NCBI RefSeq assembly: GCF_000738085.1 | Contig: NZ_JPRS01000003.1 | Coordinates: 1-64,000, forward strand | Direction: 5' to 3' | From: Cryobacterium sp. MLB-32 | GTDB taxonomy: Bacteria; Actinomycetota; Actinomycetes; Actinomycetales; Microbacteriaceae | DNA length: 64,000 nt | Shown here: piece after piece, positions 57,974 to 64,000 of the stretch | Position numbering within the stretch: the stretch's first letter is position 1 | Layout of the letters: each line of letters opens with the position of its first letter | Program-made: the position numbers and the translations under genes | The notes under the pieces: model-generated | Database searches by the model: none | The model's input: the letters and a program-made list of their open reading frames with translations, nothing else | What the model was told of the DNA's origin: nothing

Positions 57974-58207
57974 ATGGAAACATCCGTGACCACTGTCGCC
58001 GCCATTGGTGAGCGCGCAGCCCTTCAGGGTTTCCTGCTCGCCGGCGTTCGAGTGCTCACCGCCGAAAACACCGGCGACGTCATCGACGCCTGGGATGCCC
58101 TGTCTCCGCAGACGGGGATCGTGATCCTGACCATCAAGGCGCGTGCCGCCCTGGGCACCCGAACGGCTTCCCTCCCTGCGCCGCTCACCGTGGTGCTCCC
58201 GTCATGA
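57974..58207 (+). CDS. V/A-type ATPase subunit F
   Basis: A 77-residue protein (VAAIGERAALQGFLLAGVRV, then GIVILTIKARAAL) matching the N-terminal Rossmann-like part of subunit F, which is normally about 100 residues, so it is short. It belongs to the central stalk. ATG 57974 begins eight bases after subunit K; the stop overlaps subunit E (ATGA). Confidence 0.72.
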   Translation: METSVTTVAAIGERAALQGFLLAGVRVLTAENTGDVIDAWDALSPQTGIVILTIKARAALGTRTASLPAPLTVVLPS

Positions 58208-58752
58208 CGCCACTCTCCCCCGAGGCGGACGCGGCGCTCGCGCCACTGCGTCTGGCTATGCTCGCCACCGCCCAGGCTACGGCCGCCGCGCTGGCCGCCG
58301 CCGCCCGCGACCAGGCCCGCATCCTGATCGACCAGGCCCTGAGCGAGGCAACTCAGATCCGGGCACGGGCGAGGGCCGACGGAGAAGCGGCCGCGCGAGC
58401 CACCGCCGTTCTCTCCTCGGCGCGGGCCCGTCGGCAGGCACACGACATGATCCTGGCGACGGAGACCTCTCTGCGGGAGGAGCTCCTCCGGGAGATCAGT
58501 CTGGCTGCCACCGCCCTGCGGGACGATCCGCGCTACCCCAACCTCCGTTCCGGCCTTGAGGCGTACGCGCGGGTCCTTCTGGGGCCGGAGGTGGTCGTGA
58601 GCGAGAGCTCGGCCGGCGGGATCGTCGCCGAGGCCGGTTCACGGCGCCTCGACCTGACATTGCCTGTCCTCGCGCTGGCGACCACCGCGGCCATGTCCCA
58701 GGAGGGCCGCTCGCTGTGGGCCGCGCAGACGGAGGCGCCCCGTGAAGACTGA
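58204..58752 (+). CDS. ntpE: V/A-type ATPase subunit E
   Basis: A 182-residue peripheral-stalk protein. A long Ala-rich coiled coil (residues 15-85: QARILIDQALSEATQIRARA) precedes a globular C-terminal domain (LREELLREISLAATALRDD, LLGPEVVVSESSAGGIVAEA). It overlaps both neighbours. Confidence 0.8.
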   Translation: MTPLSPEADAALAPLRLAMLATAQATAAALAAAARDQARILIDQALSEATQIRARARADGEAAARATAVLSSARARRQAHDMILATETSLREELLREISLAATALRDDPRYPNLRSGLEAYARVLLGPEVVVSESSAGGIVAEAGSRRLDLTLPVLALATTAAMSQEGRSLWAAQTEAPRED

Positions 58753-60489
58753 CGCTGGTGCGAAACTCGGCATGGTGACCAGAGTCAGCGGACCGCTGGT
58801 GCAGATCGAGCACATCGACGATCTGTCTATGCGCGAGATCGTGTTACTCGGTCCCTCACGTATCAGCTCCGAAACCGTCGCGATCAACGAGACTCACGCC
58901 ACCCTCCAAGCCTACGAATACACCGGCGGGCTTCGAGCAGGAGACGTCGCTGAAGCTACGGGCACACAACTCACCGGATTGCTCGGCCCCGGGCTGCTCG
59001 GCCACGTCTTCGACGGGCTGATGCGTCCGCTGACGTCCGCACCGATGTGGCTGACCCAGGACCGTGCCACCTCGGTCGAGGACCCTGAGTCCCTGGCCCG
59101 GCCGTGGTCATTCCTTCCCGCTGCGGCCCTCGGCAGCACGGTTGCCCCGGGAGACCTGCTCGGCACGGTTCCCGACGCAGGTTCGGTCGAACATCGGGTT
59201 GTGGTGCCGTCCGGTGTGTCCGGCACGGTGGACTGGCTCCGGCCGCCCGGCCCGACCCGGGCATCGGATGTCGTGGCCCGCGTGGGGTCCAGCGACGTGC
59301 TCCTGACGGAACGTTGGCCGATCCGAGCACCGCGGCCCTTTCGGGCCCGAATCACCGGCTCGGTGCCGCTCCACACGGGGCAGCGAGTTCTCGACCTGCT
59401 CTTTCCCATCGCCCGGGGCTCCGCGGCAGCGGTGCCCGGCGGGTTCGGCACGGGAAAAACCATGCTTCTGCAGCAGATCGCCAAGTGGAGCGACGCCGAT
59501 GTGATCGTGTACGTGGGATGCGGCGAGCGCGGAAACGAGATGGCGGACGTGCTCGAGGGACTGGGGAGTCTCGTGGATGCGAGAACCGGAGGCAAATTGA
59601 TCGATCGAACGGTCATCATCGCCAATACGTCCAACATGCCCATGATGGCCAGAGAAGCCAGTATCCATACCGGCATGAGCGTTGCCGAGTACTACCGTGA
59701 CATGGGCTACGACGTCGTCGTGATTGCTGATTCCACCTCACGATGGGCGGAAGCCTGCGGGAATTCGCCAACCGCAATGGTGAGTTGCCGTCCGAGGAAG
59801 GCTACCCGGCAAATCTTGCCTCCCAACTCGCTGCGTTCTACGAGCGCACGGCACGAGTCACCACCCTCGGCGGTCGAACGGCCTCGGTCACCGTCATCGG
59901 GGCCGTCTCGCCACCCGGCGGCGATATGACGGAACCGGTCACCACAGATACCCAGCGGTTTGTGCGATCGACATGGTTGCTGGATCGGGATCTCGCCTAC
60001 TCACGTCATTATCCGGCCGTGAGCTGGACAGGCTCATTCGCCAGGGACGAGGAAGCCCTGGGACAGTGGCACACCACCAATGGAGACCCCGGGTGGGCGG
60101 TCCGCCGGGCCCGAGCCGCAGCTCTGCTCGCCGAGGCGGACAGGCTCGCCGATCTCGCCGAGATCGTCGGCGTGAGTTCTCTTCCCGGGCACGAGCGCAT
60201 GGTCATTCTCGGCGGCCGTCTGTTACGCGACGGTGTTCTCATGCAAAACGCGCTGAGTGAGAACGATGCCTTCTGCTCCGCCGCCAAGGGAGCTGCGCTT
60301 CTGGACCTCGTCCTGGCCGTCACGGACACCTGTCGGAGTCTGGTCGACCGAGGTGTGCCGGCGACCGCGATCGAGAAGGCCGATCTCGGGCCGGTCATTC
60401 GGGCGCGAGAAGAGACCGGTCCCACCGATGCGGCCGGCGTGCACACTCGGCGGATCGAGATCATTCGCCGCTTGGAGGATCTGACATGA
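58742..60489 (+). pseudogene. ntpA: V/A-type ATPase catalytic subunit A, frameshifted
   Basis: The N-terminal half from GTG 58742 has the P-loop GGFGTGKTMLLQQIAKW, VYVGCGERGNEMADVLEG and ADSTSRWAEA. The frame breaks near 59756; the remainder (LREFANRNGELPSEEGYPAN, TLGGRTASVTVIGAVSPPGG, SVSWTGSF-like sequence) is in the next frame and ends at 60489. One restored C in the CCTG stretch gives 582 residues, the family length. All catalytic motifs remain. In an otherwise intact operon this looks like a sequence error. Confidence 0.85.
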
Positions 60490-61865
60490 TCGGGCATCTG
60501 TCCTACGGCGATATTCGCCAGCTCCGCGGCCCACTGCTCGTCGTCGCAGACACCGAGGGGGTCGGCTGGGACGATTTCGCCACGGTTGACGAGTCGGAGG
60601 GGGAACGACACGGGTTGGTGCTGGAAGTCAACCGCGGGCTGATCACCCTGCAGGTGCTGGAGGGGACCGACGGTTTGTCCATGCACGGTATTCGGGTGCG
60701 CTTCGCAGGCCAACCCTTGCGGATTCCGGTGGGAACCGACTGGCTCGGCCGGGTCTGCAACGGGCGGGGAGAGCCGATGGATGGCGGCCCGCCCGTCACG
60801 GGGACAACGGAGGAACCGGTGAGCGGATGGCCGCTCAACCCGGTCTTTCGGGAGCCCCCGCGCGACCCCGTCATCACCGGCATTTCGGTCATTGATGCCC
60901 TGACGACACTGGTGCGTGGCCAGAAACTACCGATCTTCTCCGTCCCCGGTTTGCCCCACCTCACCCTCGCTACCCAGATAGCGGCTCAGTCGACGAGCAC
61001 GGGCTCAAATTTCCGGGTCGTTTTCGCTGCCATGGGTCTCACGCACGCCGATATCGACTATGTTCGCGACCGGCTCGAAGAGCGGTCGGCAGCCGGCGAA
61101 CTCGTGCTTTTACTCAATGCAGAGGATGACCCGGTGATCGAACGCATTATCACGCCTCGGATTGCGCTGACGATCGCCGAGAATCTCGCCTTCACCGAGG
61201 GCCACGACGTACTCGTCGTCATGTCGGACATGACCAGCTACGCCGAAGCCGTGCGCGAGGTCTCCGCGGCCCGGCGGGAAATTCCCGCCCGACGCGGCTA
61301 CCCCGGCTACCTCTACAGCGATCTGGCCAGCCTCTATGAACGCTGCGGCCGCGTGCGCGGGCGACCAGGGTCGGTCACGATCATCCCAGTTTTGACCATG
61401 CCGGCCGGGGACATCACTCATCCGGTGCCCGACCTCACGGGCTACATCACCGAAGGGCAGATCGTGCTGTCCCCCGATGTTGACGCGAGGGGAATCTATC
61501 CGCCGGTGGATGCTCTGTCGTCGTTGTCGCGTCTGATGCGCAGCGGCGCGGGTGCCGGGCGAACCCGCGAGGACCATCTGGACCTCTCGGCCCAAGTGCT
61601 GGCGGCACTCGCCCGCGCTCGACAAGCCTCCGAACTCGCCGAGCTCGTAGGCGCCGTCTCTCTCAGCGAGACCGACCGCAGTTACGTCGAGTATCGCGAC
61701 AGGGTTGAACAGACGCTGTTCGACCAGGGCCAGAACGAGGAGCGTTCCCTTGAAGACACCTTGGCAAGGGCGTGGACGGCGCTCGCCACGCTGCCCCGGC
61801 GCGAGCTGACAATGCTCTCCACGGAACTCCTCGACCGCTACCTGCCGGACGAAGACCGCCCGTGA
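60486..61865 (+). CDS. ntpB: V/A-type ATPase subunit B (non-catalytic)
   Basis: A 459-residue subunit. The P-loop position is degenerate (FSVPGLPHLTLATQIAAQ), as expected for the regulatory B subunit. LGRVCNGRGEPMDGG, AMGLTHADIDYVRDRLEE and YPGYLYSDLASLYERCGRV are family features. It overlaps subunit A and is overlapped by subunit D. Confidence 0.93.
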   Translation: MIGHLSYGDIRQLRGPLLVVADTEGVGWDDFATVDESEGERHGLVLEVNRGLITLQVLEGTDGLSMHGIRVRFAGQPLRIPVGTDWLGRVCNGRGEPMDGGPPVTGTTEEPVSGWPLNPVFREPPRDPVITGISVIDALTTLVRGQKLPIFSVPGLPHLTLATQIAAQSTSTGSNFRVVFAAMGLTHADIDYVRDRLEERSAAGELVLLLNAEDDPVIERIITPRIALTIAENLAFTEGHDVLVVMSDMTSYAEAVREVSAARREIPARRGYPGYLYSDLASLYERCGRVRGRPGSVTIIPVLTMPAGDITHPVPDLTGYITEGQIVLSPDVDARGIYPPVDALSSLSRLMRSGAGAGRTREDHLDLSAQVLAALARARQASELAELVGAVSLSETDRSYVEYRDRVEQTLFDQGQNEERSLEDTLARAWTALATLPRRELTMLSTELLDRYLPDEDRP

Positions 61866-62473
61866 GCAGCCAGCGCACAGCCCGAGGCCGGGCAGACGCA
61901 ATTCGGCTCGAACGCCGCCTGAATACGGCTCGTCACGGAGCGGAAATGCTCGACCGCAAGCAGCACATCCTGGCGGACGAACTCGAACGACTCCACCTTC
62001 ACGCCGACACCACGGGCCGCGAATGGACAGAAAGCGCGGAGGAGGCCGCCTTGTGGCTGGGCCGCACGGCGGCGCTCGACGGGCCCCTGAGAATCGAGCA
62101 GGCGTCGCCTGCCCAGCTGACCGGCGTGGACATCGAACTGGGCGGCTCCATGGGCCTGACTTATCCCGTCGATGCGCGCTGCCGTCCGGCTCCCAGTCCG
62201 CTGCACGGTGGGAGTGCAGCGCTCTCCTACGCGCTGACCGCGCATACGGAGGCGCTGTCGTACGCGGTACGACACGCAGCGGTACAGCGCGCCGTGCAGA
62301 TCGTCACCGCGGAACTCGCGGGCACGCGCGCGCGGGCCCGTTCGATCGAGAACCGATGGATTCCGCGGCTGGAAGCGGAGCTGGCAGACATCCGTCGTCG
62401 GATTGAAGATCAGGAACGCGAAGAGACGCTCAGGGTGCGCTGGGCGTCCGAACCCGCAGAGGAGGCGCGATGA
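61862..62473 (+). CDS. ntpD: V/A-type ATPase subunit D (central rotor)
   Basis: A 203-residue coiled-coil rotor protein. The N-terminal ADAIRLERRLNTARHGAEML and C-terminal RARSIENRWIPRLEAELADI form the antiparallel coiled coil of the shaft. The start is GTG 61862, overlapping the subunit B stop (GTGA). Confidence 0.87.
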   Translation: MSSQRTARGRADAIRLERRLNTARHGAEMLDRKQHILADELERLHLHADTTGREWTESAEEAALWLGRTAALDGPLRIEQASPAQLTGVDIELGGSMGLTYPVDARCRPAPSPLHGGSAALSYALTAHTEALSYAVRHAAVQRAVQIVTAELAGTRARARSIENRWIPRLEAELADIRRRIEDQEREETLRVRWASEPAEEAR

Positions 62474-62895
62474 GCGACACCATCCTGGTGGCCGTGAACG
62501 ATTCCCCGGCCGCATTCGACGCGGTCACCGTCGCCATCGAGCAGGCCCGACGGCTCGATGCCCGGCTCCACGCGGTCATGGTCATCGAGGAAGGATCCGT
62601 GGAGCGCCGTCTGCTCGGTTCTCAGGCGGTGACCCTGCGCCGGGAGCTGGCAGCGGATGCCGTTCTGGCCCACGTTGCGCTCCTTGCCACGCGGGCCGGG
62701 GTGACCGTCGGAACCCACCGGCGGAGCGGGCGGATCGCGGCTGAGATCCTGGCCGAGGCTCGGGCCGTTGGCGCCGGTCTGATCGTGCTCGCTCGAGTCG
62801 ACCGGCCGGGGCATGCGATCCCCAGCATCGGCAGCCACACGCTTCGAGTCCTGGAATTCTCTCCCGTTCCCGTGCTCGTCATCCCCCCGGACTAG
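62470..62895 (+). CDS. Universal stress protein (UspA family)
   Basis: A 141-residue UspA domain: TILVAVNDSPAAFDAVTVAI at the N-terminus and LIVLARVDRPG..IPSIGSHTLRVLEFSPVPVLVI at the C-terminus. The canonical ATP motif GxxGxxxxxGS is only partly kept (PSIGSHTLRVLEFS). It overlaps the ATPase subunit D stop (ATGA), so it is translated as the last gene of the ATPase operon, suggesting a regulatory tie to ATPase or energy state. Confidence 0.85.
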   Translation: MSDTILVAVNDSPAAFDAVTVAIEQARRLDARLHAVMVIEEGSVERRLLGSQAVTLRRELAADAVLAHVALLATRAGVTVGTHRRSGRIAAEILAEARAVGAGLIVLARVDRPGHAIPSIGSHTLRVLEFSPVPVLVIPPD

Positions 62896-62982
62896 CCCAG
62901 CCACGCCTGCAGTCAACGTTTCGACACCCCGTATCGCACCGGACAGATGAGTATTAATATGTCGGCGACGACAGGAGTAATA

Positions 62983-63141
62983 ATGAACGCCCTCTATGCC
63001 CTGCTCGACTCTCCCGGAACGTATCTCGGCTGGGGCACCTTCCAGATCCAGCTGGGAAACCTGATTGTGATCATCGTCATGATCGTTCTCTTCGTGCTCG
63101 CCCTGTTGCTTCCGTTTCCCGGTGAACGAGGCGAGAAATGA
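62983..63141 (+). CDS. Small membrane protein upstream of cytochrome b
   Basis: A 52-residue protein: MNALYALLDSPGTYLGWGTF, a single hydrophobic helix (LIVIIVMIVLFVLALLLPFP) and a charged tail GERGEK. ATG 62983 is preceded by AGGAG at five bases; upstream in-frame ATGs lack such a site. It overlaps the following cytochrome b gene, so it is probably an accessory subunit of that complex. I cannot name the family. Confidence 0.7.
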   Translation: MNALYALLDSPGTYLGWGTFQIQLGNLIVIIVMIVLFVLALLLPFPGERGEK

Positions 63142-63836
63142 CCCAGCACGACGGCGCGCGCCGCTACGCCACCCATGCGGACGCCGCACCGGAATTCCAT
63201 ACCTGGACGGGGAAGGCTCGCGGTTGGCTCCTGAACCGTCTCCCGCCCGAGAAACTTTTGCCGGAAGACCAGCCGAGCTATGTTGCATCCTGGATCTACG
63301 TCTTCGGTATGGGGGCCCTTGTCTCGCTCGTTTTCGTCATCGTCTCGGGACTGCTCCTCAGCCTGAACGGCCCCAGTTGGTATCACCTCTCAAGTCTGGG
63401 CCACTTCGTCAACAGCACGCACCTGTGGAGCGTCGAACTGCTGTTCATCACCATGGTCGTGCACCTCTGGGGCAAGTTCTGGATGGCCGCCTGGCGTGGT
63501 GGGCGGGCACTCACCTGGATCACCGGTGTGTTCTCGTTTCTGGTCTCCATTGTCGCTGCCTTCACCGGCTACCTGCTGCAGACGAACTTCGATTCCCAAT
63601 GGATCGCCTTCGAGGGTAAGGATGCGCTCAACGCGTCGGGCATCGGCGCGTGGTTCAACGTGGCGGACCTCGGGCAGATCTTCATGTGGCACATCGTGCT
63701 GCTTCCGCTCGCTGTCGGAGCCATCGTGGTTCTGCACGTGGTCCTCGTGCGCGTGCACGGGGTTGTCCCCCCTCTCGACGCCGCCGAAACGGATGCCCAG
63801 CTGCAGTCCCCCCACCCAGGAAGCGAGAAGTCCTGA
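63138..63836 (+). CDS. Cytochrome b N-terminal (split b-type, bc1/b6f-like)
   Basis: A 232-residue membrane cytochrome b fragment with four helices. SYVASWIYVFGMGALVSLVF starts the first; His pairs for the b hemes occur in HLWSVELLFITMVVHLWGKF and in WHIVLLPLAVGAIVVLHVVL. SPSITG..-like DNSQW region appears as LQTNFDSQWIAFEGKDALN. The length equals the N-terminal half only, as in b6f-type split complexes. The start overlaps the small membrane protein gene; the next gene overlaps by one base. Confidence 0.85.
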   Translation: MTQHDGARRYATHADAAPEFHTWTGKARGWLLNRLPPEKLLPEDQPSYVASWIYVFGMGALVSLVFVIVSGLLLSLNGPSWYHLSSLGHFVNSTHLWSVELLFITMVVHLWGKFWMAAWRGGRALTWITGVFSFLVSIVAAFTGYLLQTNFDSQWIAFEGKDALNASGIGAWFNVADLGQIFMWHIVLLPLAVGAIVVLHVVLVRVHGVVPPLDAAETDAQLQSPHPGSEKS

Positions 63837-64000
63837 TGAACACGAAGCGCTCAACGGGAATCGCTGACCGGCCGTGGGCCGGCACTGTTCGCGCATACGA
63901 CCTGTTCAAGGAACTCACGATCGCCCTTACGGTCGTCGGACTGGTCATTCTGGGCCTCTCCTTCACCCTGGGCTCCCCCGATGAGCCGAGCGTCACCCTC
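63836..64000 (+). CDS. Membrane protein of the cytochrome b module (partial, cut by window end)
   Basis: ATG 63836 shares its A with the cytochrome b stop (TGATG). The 55 visible codons give a basic start, YDLFKELTIALTVVGLVILG as a first membrane helix, and LSFTLGSPDEPSVTL after it. It is likely another subunit of the split cytochrome b complex. The rest lies beyond the window. Confidence 0.7.
   Translation, partial: MNTKRSTGIADRPWAGTVRAYDLFKELTIALTVVGLVILGLSFTLGSPDEPSVTL

Overview
The window is high-GC DNA from an actinobacterium, most likely a flagellated member of the Microbacteriaceae. A Cryobacterium-like genus is a guess from gene content; no rRNA or tRNA gene is present to test it. 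Genes are dense and operons commonly overlap by ATGA or GTGA.

Layout. 1-3.5 kb: a flagellar operon (flgN-flgK-flgL-fliW) behind a sigma-28 type promoter. 3.5-7.6 kb: housekeeping genes (SDR-like protein, small HTH protein, sufS-sufU, clpS-DUF2017). 7.6-21.2 kb: purine and ureide catabolism, with an ABC importer, uricase, guanine deaminase, uraH, uraD, a RpiR-type regulator, an allantoate-amidohydrolase-like enzyme, a PucG-like aminotransferase, an AtzF-like amidase and an acetamidase/formamidase. Xanthine dehydrogenase and allantoinase are not in the window. 21.2-24.8 kb: two glycosyltransferases, one fused to N-terminal HEAT-like repeats. 25-34.3 kb: a C1 module, with two tandem copies of an OFA-type MFS transporter, each followed by a 33-codon membrane peptide, then an FdhF/YdeP-type molybdoenzyme, fdhD, moaA and a glutathione-independent formaldehyde dehydrogenase. 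34.5-41.7 kb: glycerate kinase, a LexA-box-controlled DUF6504-dnaE2 pair and a class A penicillin-binding protein. 42-45 kb: flotillin and a SARP/BTAD regulator. 44.8-47.9 kb: pyruvate formate-lyase and its activase. 48-53 kb: an acyl-CoA module (acyl-CoA synthetase, enoyl-CoA hydratase, acyl-CoA dehydrogenase) with MarR and TetR regulators and matching palindromes. 53.2-54.7 kb: a maltokinase-like kinase. 54.9-62.9 kb: a complete V/A-type ATPase operon ending in a UspA gene. 63-64 kb: the start of a respiratory module with a split cytochrome b, cut by the window end.

The genes suggest an organism that uses guanine and urate as nitrogen sources, makes formate (PflB) and oxidises or exports it (FdhF, OFA transporters), detoxifies formaldehyde, and carries a rotary V/A-type ATPase beside respiratory membrane proteins.

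A repeated anomaly: at least eight reading-frame breaks (sufU, a 45-codon ORF, the pucG 5' end, an amidase, a HEAT-glycosyltransferase, two in the PBP, ntpA) are each repaired by adding exactly one base, and restoring it gives family-typical lengths. One-sided sequence error is the simplest explanation, so these genes should not be read as dead without checking the raw data.
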